The notes: generated from the letters alone by a model not told the origin. A stretch of DNA of 64,000 nucleotides from Thermococcus sp. M39 (GCF_012027325.1 NZ_SNUG01000003.1:248001-312000); one strand, 5' to 3'; counted from the stretch's first letter, positions 51,298 to 60,959 are shown. Numbers and translations: made by a program.

Positions 51298-51392
51298 TAT
51301 CCCTCCTCCAGATAGTAAATGTACTTCAAATTAATTTGAAACTGACAACACTTTTATAAAGGATAAGGGGAGTCATTTTTATGGTGGTGTGA

Positions 51393-52658
51393 ATGTTCCA
51401 AAAAAGGCATGTGTTCACCACATTAATAATGTTTCTGCTTACATTATCTACAGTTCCTGGCGTGAATGCCTTTAACGGCAATAGCATAATGCTCAAGATA
51501 GAGTCTAAGCCCAGCAATGCAGTTGTTATTATTGAAGGCATTAACAAAACATTTAAGACTCCAGCAGTAATTGAGCTCCCGACAAGAAGCTGGGTAATAA
51601 GGATCTCCAGTGGCAATTACACTGTTTTATACAATTTAGTTCCACCTGAGGATGAAAGGTTTGTCAAGATAGTTGTTTATTTTGGAAGGATAGATTTGGC
51701 AGTAAAAGGCCCTTTTAAAAATATAACCGTAAAATACGGCTTCAACATAACAGTGCCAACAAAAGAGGAAGAATATGAGCCTCCAATTGCCGCCCCCTCC
51801 TGGGATGAAGAAGTATGCGGCGGAATAATAATGTTCGGACCAAGGAATCCTCCAATGGTCATCTACAAATATGACGATAAAGACCCTTACTATCAACTCT
51901 TCCTTAATAGTACACCTTCATTCGAAGAGTACCGGGGAAGAAAAGGCTGCAAAATGATGGAAATAGTATACTACTTCGGCAATGATGGCGCAATGGGGAT
52001 AAGCTTCCCCTACCGCGAGGCAAGCTACATAGTCCCCCACTCCCTCCTCTCCATAGACAGCCAACCTAAAAATGCCACTGTCTACATCTTCGACTTCCAC
52101 CGGTTTGGAGAGTGGTTTACTCCTTTCGACGTCCTAGTTCCTGTGATAATGAAACCACAACAGAACGTTAGCGTGGTCCACTATGACTTTGAACTCGGAA
52201 ATCTCACTACCACTGTAATTCCATACATCCCCGAACTCCACACCTACAAGATTTCCATGGGGCACAATGGTTATCCTTTCTTTGAGGGATGGCTCGAGGT
52301 AAAGCCCAACCAAAGGTATAACATAAGCGTAAACTTCAATATCCTTAAGTCCGCCCTAACTGTAAATGGGAAGGAGGCGGAGATGGAGGTTCCAAAAACG
52401 AAGAAAATCAAATACTATCTCCCAAACACTACTCTGCTGGTTATTAATTCCACCATCCCATTGGATGTATATATTGACGGAAGCTACGTCGGAAAGACGC
52501 CATTTAAAGATGAAGTCCCCAGCGGAGAACATGATATACTTCTGAAGTTTGGAAGCTATGTAGTGTACCACAAGAAACTCAATATCGGTTACGGGGGACG
52601 GTTCAGGCTAACGGTTTATACGGCTTACCTAGAGAGAGCTTTGAGGGTGCCAATATGA
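51393..52658 (+). CDS. Secreted PEGA-domain protein
   Basis: A 421-aa protein with a signal peptide (about 1-26, ending VPGVNA). PEGA-like beta domains occur near the N terminus (KIESKPSNAVVIIEGI), in the middle (SIDSQPKNATVYIFD) and at the C terminus (STIPLDVYIDGSYVGKTPF). It should be extracytoplasmic; no membrane anchor is seen at the C terminus. ACAACACTTTTATAAAGG upstream is the promoter. The stop TGA overlaps ATG 52655 of a degenerate downstream gene (ATGA), so the intact ancestor was a two-gene operon. A decayed second copy lies at 54093-54236. Confidence 0.8.
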   Translation: MFQKRHVFTTLIMFLLTLSTVPGVNAFNGNSIMLKIESKPSNAVVIIEGINKTFKTPAVIELPTRSWVIRISSGNYTVLYNLVPPEDERFVKIVVYFGRIDLAVKGPFKNITVKYGFNITVPTKEEEYEPPIAAPSWDEEVCGGIIMFGPRNPPMVIYKYDDKDPYYQLFLNSTPSFEEYRGRKGCKMMEIVYYFGNDGAMGISFPYREASYIVPHSLLSIDSQPKNATVYIFDFHRFGEWFTPFDVLVPVIMKPQQNVSVVHYDFELGNLTTTVIPYIPELHTYKISMGHNGYPFFEGWLEVKPNQRYNISVNFNILKSALTVNGKEAEMEVPKTKKIKYYLPNTTLLVINSTIPLDVYIDGSYVGKTPFKDEVPSGEHDILLKFGSYVVYHKKLNIGYGGRFRLTVYTAYLERALRVPI

Positions 52659-52793
52659 TCTCCATGAAGAAACTGTCGTGCTTTGCCTTCTTTTTGTTAA
52701 TTTTGTCCAACCAGCCACAATGAGGCCAAATCTATTAGAGTTGGACGTGGAGGGGAATTCTACAACCAACGTACTCTTCTCTATTTAATAAAG
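52655..52793 (+). pseudogene. Relic of the partner gene of the PEGA cassette
   Basis: From ATG 52655 a signal peptide (ISMKKLSCFAFFLLILSNQP) is read, then a stop at 52721-52723. One frame over the reading continues HNEAKSIRVGRGGEFYNQR, which resembles YNGAESIDVKLKATIGDS, the mature start of the intact gene at 54233. Beyond about 52793 nothing similar is left. It is therefore the truncated, frameshifted start of a paralogue of that gene. It overlapped the end of the PEGA gene by ATGA, as expected for an operon partner. Confidence 0.7.
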
Positions 52794-52829
52794 GTTAAAA
52801 ACATACTAAAAATTTAAAGGCTATAGCTT

Positions 52830-53942
52830 TTATTGTTTTCTTTTCAAAATCAAGAGACTCAGGAAAAGCAGCAAACCCGGACCGCATATTTTATTGTCCG
52901 TACCAGAGGCATTTGCTTCCGCGGATGAAGTTCTGACTGGACATGGACATTCCCTTTTGATGACAACTTTTGGAGCTAACGGCTTGAAGTATTCCCCATC
53001 CGGAAGAAAAAGAGGAATTGGCTTGAGAGTTCCGTTGTATAAGAACGCATAGACTGGTTTAAATTCGCTCAGTTTGAAGTCATCCACCACAAATTCCGAG
53101 CGGGACAAGGGAGAGGTGAAGCTTAGTCTGCTTGAAAATGTGCCGTTGTAAATGCAGTATTCATAATTCATCGTTGGCGGGAGAATGAGAAGAGCATCTT
53201 TCATGAAAACGCCAGTTAAAAACTTTAGCTCTCTGGAATCGTAGAGGTACGGCAAAAGCTCTCTGAAAGGAATCTTATAAGTCCTGCTACCGTTCAAAAA
53301 TACCAATGTATTGTTCTCAAGCCTCCCTTGAACTACGGACGGTCGCTTAGTTCCAAAGATTATCCACCTCTTCACAGCAGAAACCTCAACCATCCCCGAA
53401 TCGCTTAAAGCGAACCTCCTCGTCCCATTGGGACAGCTAACTATAAGGTTCCTCGAGCTCAAGTCAAACGTACACTTTGAGGTTACCGATACTTCCCCAA
53501 TTTTGCTCATATTACAACCCAGATGATAAATGGTGAGCTTATTTGATATTCTGGCAGCAATGTATGGAAAAACAAACCTAGCTTTTCCTGGTGCATCCCC
53601 AAGCCTTTGAAAGCAACCGTTGTATGCTCTATAAATCCCAGGGAATAAATACGTCCCATTTTCAGAGGAAAAAGCAACAGGATTGTAAACATAAGCTACG
53701 TAGTAGACACCGCTGTCGTTTGCATAGAAAACGATGTAGTGACAGCAGTCAGCTGGAACCTCATTGTAGCAACAAGGCCGGGGAGCACAAAGGGGATCTA
53801 TCATAGTCGGAGTCCATTCAATAAGGATTATAACATCATTGCCAGTTCCTACAATGGACGAATATGTGTACGTGAATCCATCTGCCAGTGAAAGCGATGC
53901 CACTAAAGGGATTAGCATGAAGACGAAAATTAAACGGCTCAT
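52830..53942 (-). CDS. CGP-CTERM secreted protein, cysteine-rich
   Basis: A 370-aa exported protein with a signal peptide (RLIFVFMLIPLVASLSLA) and a C-terminal CGP-CTERM signal (ICGPGLLLFLSLLILKRKQ), the Thermococcales sorting motif: Cys-Gly-Pro, a hydrophobic stretch and a basic tail. The mature part has paired cysteines (PRPCCYN, ADCCHY) and Asn-X-Ser/Thr sites. It is a diverged paralogue of the gene at 54233: KPVYAFLYNGTLKPIPLF aligns with RPLAVFFYKGRVKVFSLG and ALLILPPTMNYEYC with SILILPPDVFHYF. The ATG 53942 has no ribosome site, but GTATAATAT is about 25 bases upstream, so it is probably leaderless. It sits in inverted orientation between two cassette copies. Confidence 0.82.
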   Translation of the reverse strand: MSRLIFVFMLIPLVASLSLADGFTYTYSSIVGTGNDVIILIEWTPTMIDPLCAPRPCCYNEVPADCCHYIVFYANDSGVYYVAYVYNPVAFSSENGTYLFPGIYRAYNGCFQRLGDAPGKARFVFPYIAARISNKLTIYHLGCNMSKIGEVSVTSKCTFDLSSRNLIVSCPNGTRRFALSDSGMVEVSAVKRWIIFGTKRPSVVQGRLENNTLVFLNGSRTYKIPFRELLPYLYDSRELKFLTGVFMKDALLILPPTMNYEYCIYNGTFSSRLSFTSPLSRSEFVVDDFKLSEFKPVYAFLYNGTLKPIPLFLPDGEYFKPLAPKVVIKRECPCPVRTSSAEANASGTDNKICGPGLLLFLSLLILKRKQ

Positions 53943-54092
53943 GGAATTAGTTACAGATATTATACGTAAAAAGTTTTCGATGCATTCTCGGGAACTTGTT
54001 ATTTAATGTCTTAAAGTAAAAATCGCCCCAAGTTTCATTAAAACAAACAACACTCTTATAAAGTTTAAAGCACACCAAAATTTGATGATAGC

Positions 54093-54236
54093 ATGATGGG
54101 AAAAAGGTGTCATCTTGGAGTATTTATCATGCTAATTTTGTTGAAGGTTACTTACTCTGGAGCAAAACATTTGAACTTAGCATGGAGAGTTTAAGCTTAG
54201 GGTCTACCTGAGAAAAGCTCTGAGGTGCCAACATGA
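54093..54236 (+). pseudogene. Relic of a second PEGA-protein gene (internal deletion)
   Basis: ATG 54093 begins MMGKRCHLGVFIMLILLK, similar to MFQKRHVFTTLIMFLLTL of the PEGA gene at 51393, and stops at 54194. The bases after it (54200-54236, GTCTACCTGAGAAAAGCTCT then GAGGTGCCAACATGA) match the last 37 bases of the PEGA gene (TTACCTAGAGAGAGCTTTGA then GGGTGCCAATATGA). The upstream ACAACACTCTTATAAAG is a copy of the other PEGA promoter. So about 1.1 kb was deleted from the inside of a full copy. Confidence 0.72.
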
Positions 54237-55306
54237 AATTTGGTAAGTCCGCTAAGGTTGTGATCTTCTTGCTCCTCTTTACAAATTTTGTTCAAGCTGG
54301 CTACAATGGAGCTGAGTCCATAGACGTCAAGCTTAAGGCCACAATTGGAGACTCTGCAATTGTTTCGGTTGTTTACACCCCATATGCTCCAGGAATGCGC
54401 CCAGACACTTGTGGCTGTCCCCTCTTCCCTACAGGAATCTGCTGCTTCAACTACATCTTTTATATAAATGAAAGCGGAGCGTACTTCATAGACTCATCAT
54501 GGGATGCTCCAAGGATTTACGGCTACAATGGTTATCTGTATGTTTTCATAACTGCTCCCAATGACACAGTTGAAATTTTCAAGATGGGAACTAATTGCTT
54601 TGAGAAAATTCTGAGCGTTGCACCCGAAATTAAGGATTACATCGTTGATTTTGCAGTGTCAATGCCTTACGCCGCTTTTAGAGTCAGCTCATCAAAAGTC
54701 GTTATATACGTGCTTGAACCCGAAGTGAAGAAAGTTAAGGCTGTTGACCTAACAAAAACTGACAGCTTTTCATTTGAAGGTATTGAAACGGAAAAGCTTG
54801 GGGACAGAATAATCCTAAGAGGCAGCGACCAAACAGTAATTCCGTCTCAGCTTCCAGCTAAAGTTGAAAACGGTGTATTAACTTTTACATTTAAGAAAAA
54901 AACCGTAAAAATACCAGCTGATGAGCTTTCAAAGCATCTATGGGTCAAAGAAGAAATCAACATGCTCAAGGTCTATCCGCTCGAAAACAGCATTCTAATT
55001 CTACCTCCAGATGTATTCCACTATTTCTCCCCCTGTGGAAACGACACAACTGATCTTTTAAAAATCGGCAACATAGAAGTTAAAATTGTGTCCTTATCAA
55101 GGCCATTAGCGGTGTTCTTCTATAAAGGGAGGGTCAAAGTTTTCAGCTTAGGCACGCCAACAGGAACGCTCTTCCAAGTGTCAGCCGAGAAAGTTAGGTT
55201 TAAGAGATGTGAGGAAAAATCAGAGATTAAGCATAAAACCATTTTGTTACCTATAACAATAGCAGTCATCTTGCTGGCTTACATGCTCTTCAGCAGAAAA
55301 CGCTAA
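54233..55306 (+). CDS. Secreted protein with C-terminal membrane anchor (paralogue of the CGP-CTERM protein)
   Basis: A 357-aa protein: signal peptide (AKVVIFLLLFTNFVQAG), a beta-rich body with cysteine pairs (TCGCPLF, GICCFNY) and a C-terminal helix (TILLPITIAVILLAYMLF) followed by a short basic tail. It is a paralogue of the protein at 52830, but the CGP motif is replaced by an ordinary membrane helix. ATG 54233 overlaps the end of the PEGA relic (ATGA), so this gene was the second in an operon whose first gene decayed. The promoter of the relic (TATAAAG near 54058) may still drive it. Its function is unknown; cell-surface location is likely. The stop overlaps arcS by four bases. Confidence 0.78.
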   Translation: MKFGKSAKVVIFLLLFTNFVQAGYNGAESIDVKLKATIGDSAIVSVVYTPYAPGMRPDTCGCPLFPTGICCFNYIFYINESGAYFIDSSWDAPRIYGYNGYLYVFITAPNDTVEIFKMGTNCFEKILSVAPEIKDYIVDFAVSMPYAAFRVSSSKVVIYVLEPEVKKVKAVDLTKTDSFSFEGIETEKLGDRIILRGSDQTVIPSQLPAKVENGVLTFTFKKKTVKIPADELSKHLWVKEEINMLKVYPLENSILILPPDVFHYFSPCGNDTTDLLKIGNIEVKIVSLSRPLAVFFYKGRVKVFSLGTPTGTLFQVSAEKVRFKRCEEKSEIKHKTILLPITIAVILLAYMLFSRKR

Positions 55307-57012
55307 GCCCTCTTCTTAACTTTAACGGCAACTCCTCTTCTCGCTTTGATCATCTCTTCCCCGCTTAGAACAGCTTTTCCAACGGCAACAACTTGTTCAT
55401 CTCTCACGACAGCGACCAAATCATCAGGTCTTATTTTGCTATCAGCCTCATTCACGCCAACAGCAAACACATCTCCCCTTAAATCGAAGTCAATCCTAAC
55501 ATAATAGCTCTTTGTCGCCTCGTAAATGCGCTGCATTCCGTAAGGAGTCACGCTTATCACACCATCTTGGAAAGTTCCGGTTTGCTTTCCTTCGACGAAA
55601 ATCCTCAGCATCCTTGAGCCCTTAATTTGGGCGTCATCTGGAAGAACAGCACCTCCAGCTCCAATACCAAAGTAGAAGTCAAAGATTTTCCTAATGTTCT
55701 CATAGAAGCGATAAGTTCTATCTTCTTTTCCAGCCTTTAAATCTAAGCCGAGTTCTTCAAGGGTTTTCTTCAAAGCATTTAGACTTTCTCTTGACGTTGT
55801 GCCGTTTTTAACGGGGACAAAAATTATTTCCTTTCCGCTCATTTCGCTTGCTCTTTTTGCAATCTCGACGTAAGCCTCATCGAGGTGAGCAACTATTGGG
55901 ATATCTGGATACTTCTCAAGGATTTTCGCCAAAAGCTCTGCTGCTGAGCTTATCTCTTCCTCACTCCAATGCCCAGTGACTACGATATCATACTTAGCCA
56001 GCCACTCCCACTCCCTTGGAACAACACCGAAAGGAGAAGTTAGAATAAGTTCGTGAATCTTATAAATCCCAGAGCCTAAAGCTTCTTGCAGAGCTTTTCT
56101 ATAGAGAGTGTGGCTCCTTGATCTCGAATAAGGCTTTTTAGCCGAGCATGGGAATAAAAGCAAAAGCTCAGCTTTTGGAGGATCGAATCTTTCTATTACT
56201 CTCTGGTGCCACCTTTTAACTTCGGGTCTGTTTTGAGAAGCATCGCTAATGAAATAGACAGTATCTTTCTGAATTGGAGTGTACTTTTCGAGATAGCCAC
56301 TATGCTCTTTATCAGCTATCCTCAAAATTCCCGCATGGCTCTGAGTGTAGAAGAAGTTCTCAACTAAATACCTCAGCTTGCCTTCTTCAAGGGCTCTCCT
56401 CACGAGGGAGATAACTTTTTCAGCAAACTCCAGAGAGTTCTCTCCCTCCTCCCAGAGCAGAGGTGAATACATGGTGAAAGCTTTTTTGTGAAAATCATAC
56501 AGCTTTAGAGAGCGCGTATCGAATGCATCAACGCCAAGATAAACGGCCAAAGGATAAAAGAAAGGTTCCAGATCGGTGATTATCATTAAATTGGGGTCTT
56601 TTTCCCTAATCATTCTCAAGGTCTGCACAAATCTGCGATAATCTTTAACTAAAACCTTTGAATTGCCCAAATAGAGGGCATCAAAGCTGTTGTTAGCTAA
56701 AATTTCATCTAAAAACCTCTCAAGCCTTTCAACGTCTCTAATTGCTGGAAGGTAAAAAGCATTGAAGTTTGAGTAATCAATGTTAGTTAAACGGGAAAAC
56801 GCTTTTTCCACAATCTCGCTCGGCGTGTAGAAGCTTATCGGTATGGAAGGGGCTAAGTTGAAGTCATATTCAGAAAAGTCTTTCGGATAGAAGTAGGAAT
56901 TGAAGGGAGATAAGGTAAAGTCTACATTCACCAAAGCAGGAGTCCTGAAAGATTTATCCTTTAACCTAACTAACCCCAGCCTTCCAGGACCTTCATGTTT
57001 GAGGATCTCCAT
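55303..57012 (-). CDS. arcS: Archaeosine synthase ArcS (TgtA2) with PUA domain
   Basis: A 569-aa tRNA-modification enzyme. The degenerate transglycosylase-like N-terminal half (ENFFYTQSHAGILRIADK) is followed by the ArcS core motif FPCSAKKPYSRSRSH (about 287-301) and a C-terminal PUA RNA-binding domain (about 490-569). In Thermococcales ArcS, with a radical-SAM partner, converts preQ0-modified G15 of tRNA to archaeosine by way of a lysine adduct. The start is ATG 57012, behind GGTGTGATTC. It follows the coiled-coil gene by three bases, in one operon. Confidence 0.93.
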   Translation of the reverse strand: MEILKHEGPGRLGLVRLKDKSFRTPALVNVDFTLSPFNSYFYPKDFSEYDFNLAPSIPISFYTPSEIVEKAFSRLTNIDYSNFNAFYLPAIRDVERLERFLDEILANNSFDALYLGNSKVLVKDYRRFVQTLRMIREKDPNLMIITDLEPFFYPLAVYLGVDAFDTRSLKLYDFHKKAFTMYSPLLWEEGENSLEFAEKVISLVRRALEEGKLRYLVENFFYTQSHAGILRIADKEHSGYLEKYTPIQKDTVYFISDASQNRPEVKRWHQRVIERFDPPKAELLLLFPCSAKKPYSRSRSHTLYRKALQEALGSGIYKIHELILTSPFGVVPREWEWLAKYDIVVTGHWSEEEISSAAELLAKILEKYPDIPIVAHLDEAYVEIAKRASEMSGKEIIFVPVKNGTTSRESLNALKKTLEELGLDLKAGKEDRTYRFYENIRKIFDFYFGIGAGGAVLPDDAQIKGSRMLRIFVEGKQTGTFQDGVISVTPYGMQRIYEATKSYYVRIDFDLRGDVFAVGVNEADSKIRPDDLVAVVRDEQVVAVGKAVLSGEEMIKARRGVAVKVKKRA

Positions 57013-57015
57013 GAA

Positions 57016-57957
57016 TCACACCAGGTTGTATCTCTGCAGCAACAGAATTTCATCCAGCGTAAGCTTTTCACCGCGCTTGAACTTCTCCAGTGCTTCAACA
57101 GCTTTCTCAAATGTTGCATCTCTCTTTGCCCTCATCCTTGCAACAAGCTTGTAAGCAATTAATTCCTTGTGCTTCTCGTCGTATTCCATGATCTTCCTCT
57201 CAATCTCACGGAGCTGTCTCCTGACTTCTCTTATTTTCTCCCTAAGCTCGATAACTTTCTGGTGATATTCATCTGCTTCCTTCTTTATCTCATCTGCTTG
57301 CTGGTATGCTTTAATCATCTGCTCATGGAACTGCTGGCTTTGGTTTGCCAGCTTTTGAATCTCCAAGCTTATTGCTCTTCTTGCCTTCTTCAAGCTCTCG
57401 ACTTTCTTTCTAGCCTCCTGAAGCCTCTGGTGGAACCTCTCTGCCTGCTGGATTATCTCAAGCTCCGTCGCCAAAACCTGAATCTGATCAACAATCTGCT
57501 TTTCCCTCTCAGGAGTTATGTTTGGATTTGTCTGAAGCTCCCATTCAAGCTTCTCAATTCTCTCTTCAATTTTCTCCTTTGGCATTCTAAGCCTTCTCAG
57601 CTGATTATATTCATCCCTCTTTGTCCTATACTCAAGGATCTCCTGATAAAGAAGGTCAAGCTTTGCATTGATCTCTTCTCTGTTCTTTTTGAGCTCTTGT
57701 ATTTGCTTGTTTACTTCATCTCTCTTTTGCCTATATTCTCTAGCCTTTTGTCTAAGCTGCTTAACTTCATTATTCTTTTCATCTCTTCTCTGTATCCAAA
57801 TATTCAACTCCTTTTGAAGCTCCTCAAGCTTGGCTTGAATTTCTCTCTTCTCTTTTTCAAGAGCTTCAATCTCTGCTTTTATTCTCTTAATTTCTTCTGG
57901 ATCCACTTTTACTTGCATGGTATCTTCCCCTTCCCCAATTTTAGAATAGTTACCCAT
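57016..57957 (-). CDS. Coiled-coil protein, COG1340 type
   Basis: A 313-aa protein that is almost all heptad repeats rich in Glu, Lys, Arg and Gln (EIKRIKAEIEALEKEKREI and similar), with a break around 125-155 (LQTNPNITPEREKQ) that should act as a hairpin turn. The C-terminal 50 residues (ATFEKAVEALEKFKRGEKL) are a separate helical end. The family is widespread in archaea and of unknown function, often beside arcS as here. The start is ATG 57957 behind GGGTGAGAGA. Confidence 0.88.
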   Translation of the reverse strand: MGNYSKIGEGEDTMQVKVDPEEIKRIKAEIEALEKEKREIQAKLEELQKELNIWIQRRDEKNNEVKQLRQKAREYRQKRDEVNKQIQELKKNREEINAKLDLLYQEILEYRTKRDEYNQLRRLRMPKEKIEERIEKLEWELQTNPNITPEREKQIVDQIQVLATELEIIQQAERFHQRLQEARKKVESLKKARRAISLEIQKLANQSQQFHEQMIKAYQQADEIKKEADEYHQKVIELREKIREVRRQLREIERKIMEYDEKHKELIAYKLVARMRAKRDATFEKAVEALEKFKRGEKLTLDEILLLQRYNLV

Positions 57958-58158
57958 TCTCTCACCCTTATTTAAGCCTCGCTATGTGAAAAAGTAAGAA
58001 GTAAATAAAAACTTTTTGGCTCTAAATGGGGAGTTTATAAATTTTGGTTAATCCAAAACTGCTAGAGTAAGGTTTATTTTACGTTATTTATGCTGAGCTT
58101 TCCATTGTTAAAGAATAAGCGGAAGTAATGCTTTAAAAAGTTAAAAGCGCTAAAAAGC

Positions 58159-59109
58159 TCACTCTTTGACAACTTGGGTTCCAGTTTTGCCCTCCAATGC
58201 TTCAACTGCTTTATCAAGTGCAGCAATGACAGCTCTTTCACCGCCCCATTCTACAAATCTTATGGCCGCTAAAACCTTAGGCCCCATGCTGCCCTTCTTG
58301 AAGTGCCCCTCTGCATAATACTTCTTGAGCTCCTCAACAGTAACTTTATGGAGCCATTTTTCATTCGGCTTTCCATAGTTTATTGCCGCTCCATTCACAT
58401 CTGTAAGGATCATGAAGATATCGGCATTAACAACCTCAGCCAGCTTTTCTCCAGCCAAATCCTTATCAATGACAGCCTCAACACCTTTGAGCTGCCCATT
58501 TTCCTCTATTACGGGAATCCCACCACCGCCAGAAGCAATCACAATAAAGCCTTTCTCAACCAAATCTCTGATTATGTCCTTCTCAATTATATCCTTGGGA
58601 TCTGGTGATGGAACGACCCTTCTCCACCCTCTACCGGCATCTTCTACAATAACCCATCCCTTCTCTTTGGCAAGCTTTTTGGCTGTTTCCTCATCGTAGA
58701 ATGGTCCAACTGGCTTAGAAGGGTTTTGAAAAGCTGGATCGTTTTTATCAACTAAAACTTGAGTCACAACTGTTGCAACAGGCTTGTAAATTCCCCTCCG
58801 CTTGAGCTCGTTTGTTATAGCCTGCTGTATCATATAACCTATCTGCCCTTGAGTCATTGCCCCAGCAACATCCATCGGCTGAGCCGGAATTCCATAAAGT
58901 TGCTGCCCAGCATCCATGTGCAGAAGAAGAGCCCCAACCTGAGGGCCATTTCCATGGGTGATTACAACCTCATAATCGTTGTCAAGAATTATATCAACAA
59001 TCTGCTTTGCAGTTTTCCTCACATTTTCCATCTGTTCCTCATAAGTCCCATTTTGACCTCTCTGAAGAATAGCGTTTCCACCCAATGCAATGACAACTCT
59101 CTTCCTCAT
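58159..59109 (-). CDS. arcC: Carbamate kinase
   Basis: A 316-aa kinase of the amino-acid-kinase fold. The N-terminal [30 protein letters not shown], the [11 protein letters not shown] loop and [14 protein letters not shown] are diagnostic. In Pyrococcus/Thermococcus this enzyme works in the direction of carbamoyl-phosphate synthesis. The start is ATG 59109 behind GAGGTGAGTGTC; an in-frame codon at 59118 is on that site. Gene-free flanks lie on both sides. Confidence 0.94.
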   Translation of the reverse strand: MRKRVVIALGGNAILQRGQNGTYEEQMENVRKTAKQIVDIILDNDYEVVITHGNGPQVGALLLHMDAGQQLYGIPAQPMDVAGAMTQGQIGYMIQQAITNELKRRGIYKPVATVVTQVLVDKNDPAFQNPSKPVGPFYDEETAKKLAKEKGWVIVEDAGRGWRRVVPSPDPKDIIEKDIIRDLVEKGFIVIASGGGGIPVIEENGQLKGVEAVIDKDLAGEKLAEVVNADIFMILTDVNGAAINYGKPNEKWLHKVTVEELKKYYAEGHFKKGSMGPKVLAAIRFVEWGGERAVIAALDKAVEALEGKTGTQVVKE

Positions 59110-59230
59110 GACACTCACCTCTGAATGGATTTTTCACAAATATTTGATAAAAGACTTCCTTAGTGATAAAATGTTTTATTTAGAAAAAAGTTCGAAAAAT
59201 TTGCAAAAACCTTTACAAAGGTAAGAAAAC

Positions 59231-60487
59231 TTAGAGGTACCACTCATCGAATCTTCCAAGTCCTAGAGCTTGAAGGACTTTCATAACTCCGAGAGCAATT
59301 CCTTCGACCTCTATTCCGCCATCACCTTTGTTGGCATCCCCAACGATGTAAACATTCTCCATCGGAAAGTCCAAGTGCTGCCCAGAGGCTACTCTGTTAA
59401 CTGGATTTCCGTCAAGATATGTCTGCATTAGGAGAATATTTTCCTCCTCAAGCTCTGGAAAGAGGTAGTGCAAGTCTTCAATGCCCAGTTTCTGCTCCTT
59501 CTTTATGTTTCTGCCCCTCAGAGCTTGGTGAGTCATAATCAAAGTGTAGCCTTCCTTAGCTAATTCTGGGCTCAAAGCTGAAGGCTCATTGTAGCCGTTA
59601 ATTCTCTTTGTATCAAGGGTAAACACTACTGTATTCCCAATTCTTGGCTTTCCTTTCAGTGCAATGTTAATCTTTATCCCTTCCGCTGGTTTTAATGAAT
59701 CGAGTTTTTTGAGATATTCTCTGTCAAAGTTCTCCCGTCCAAAGAGCTCGACAGTCTCTTTAATTCCAATGTTTGAGATTAAGATGTCATAAAAATACTC
59801 CTCACCATCTGCTGTAACAACTTTACTCTCTTCAGCCTCAACGACCTTTTTTCTCGTTATTATCTTTCCGCCATTCTCTCTGACTATTCTAGCAAGCTCA
59901 TCCGTCACAGCTTTACAGCCACCCTTAATCAGCCCTGGGCCTCCCCACTTAAGCGTAGCCTTAATCTCTTTAGCCAGTTCAATCGCCGGAACTTCCTCTG
60001 GGGTTAAGCTCACAGCCCAGCCGAGAAAGCTCTTTATGAAGAGATAAGCAAATTCATTCTCTCCAATTTTATCTCTCAACCACTCCCAAGCATTCATCTG
60101 AGCCTCTTCTCCTTTCGGTAGACGGTTTGCTTTTATCTCTGCCAAAAGCTTCATTGCTTTAGCTTTCTCCTTCAGGCTAAGATACTTCCACCCTTCTCTG
60201 TAGTGATAAAGCTTTCCATCAATGAAGAACTTCCCTTTTGGGTTTGAGTTCACTATTTTCACATTGGCGTTGAGAAGCTTGAGAAGATGAGCTAACGGTC
60301 CGTCCTCACCGTGAGGAACCATATGCAAAGCTCCAGTTGAGAGCTGAAAACCCTTGTACGGCAAGTTCGTGAATCTGCCCCCAATAAAAGATGATTTCTC
60401 TAGGACAACTACTTCATGACCGGCTTTTGCTAAAAATGCTGAAGTTAAAAGACCTCCAAGACCAGCGCCAATTGTTACAACTCTCAT
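59231..60487 (-). CDS. FAD-dependent oxidoreductase (phytoene-desaturase-like)
   Basis: A 418-aa flavoprotein. The dinucleotide-binding motif VVTIGAGLGGLLTSAFLAKAG (about 3-23; excerpt GAGLGGLLTS) and VVLEKSSFIGGRFT follow the pattern of phytoene desaturase and amine-oxidase-like enzymes. VYIVGDANKGDGGIEVEGIALG is the C-terminal FAD-binding part. In archaea relatives act on isoprenoids such as geranylgeranyl chains or carotenoids; the substrate here is not known. Start at ATG 60487 behind GGTGATAAA. It begins four bases after the coaD stop, so it is in that operon. Confidence 0.87.
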   Translation of the reverse strand: MRVVTIGAGLGGLLTSAFLAKAGHEVVVLEKSSFIGGRFTNLPYKGFQLSTGALHMVPHGEDGPLAHLLKLLNANVKIVNSNPKGKFFIDGKLYHYREGWKYLSLKEKAKAMKLLAEIKANRLPKGEEAQMNAWEWLRDKIGENEFAYLFIKSFLGWAVSLTPEEVPAIELAKEIKATLKWGGPGLIKGGCKAVTDELARIVRENGGKIITRKKVVEAEESKVVTADGEEYFYDILISNIGIKETVELFGRENFDREYLKKLDSLKPAEGIKINIALKGKPRIGNTVVFTLDTKRINGYNEPSALSPELAKEGYTLIMTHQALRGRNIKKEQKLGIEDLHYLFPELEEENILLMQTYLDGNPVNRVASGQHLDFPMENVYIVGDANKGDGGIEVEGIALGVMKVLQALGLGRFDEWYL

Positions 60488-60491
60488 TTTA

Positions 60492-60959
60492 TCACCTCTT
60501 GGGATTTCCAAATGGGTCAATAAGACCAGCCCTTATGAGGGATGAGCTTATCTTGTATCCTAGCTTGCTCTTAACTATTCCTATTTTTACAATTGCCAAG
60601 GGGTTTAATCCTTTTTCCTCCCTCGCTTTATTAACTATCAGTGCACCCTTATATGTTTCTTCACTAACGACAATTGCTTCTAAGCTTTTCAGCTTGTCAG
60701 CAAATCCTATCGCATTGTGGATTTTTATTATGCGGTAATTTTTGTATCCGTTAACTTCAAAGAACTTCACTAAATCCCTCAAGCGGACTTCATAAGGGAG
60801 AATTTTTTCAGCATAAAGCTTGTTCTTAATCATTTCATCAGATGTTAAACCAATGTAGACGTATTTTCCAACCTCAAATGCTTTTCTAAGTAAAGCTTTA
60901 TGTCCTAAATGCAGTCTATCGAAAGTCCCACCGACTACGACTTTTTTATATTTCTTCAT
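60492..60959 (-). CDS. coaD: Phosphopantetheine adenylyltransferase, archaeal type
   Basis: A 155-aa nucleotidyltransferase. VVVGGTFDRLHLGHKALL contains the TxxHxGH motif (FDRLHLGH), and the C-terminal SSSLIRAG is the ISSxxIR-type motif. It makes dephospho-CoA from 4'-phosphopantetheine and ATP. Archaeal PPAT is a separate lineage from the bacterial one. Start ATG 60959 behind GGGATAACC. Confidence 0.93.
   Translation of the reverse strand: MKKYKKVVVGGTFDRLHLGHKALLRKAFEVGKYVYIGLTSDEMIKNKLYAEKILPYEVRLRDLVKFFEVNGYKNYRIIKIHNAIGFADKLKSLEAIVVSEETYKGALIVNKAREEKGLNPLAIVKIGIVKSKLGYKISSSLIRAGLIDPFGNPKR

Noticed and set aside
57169-57975. A 268-codon frame opposite the coiled-coil gene.
   Set aside because: It is the leucine-rich complement of Glu/Lys-rich heptads; the sense gene has a ribosome site and known family.
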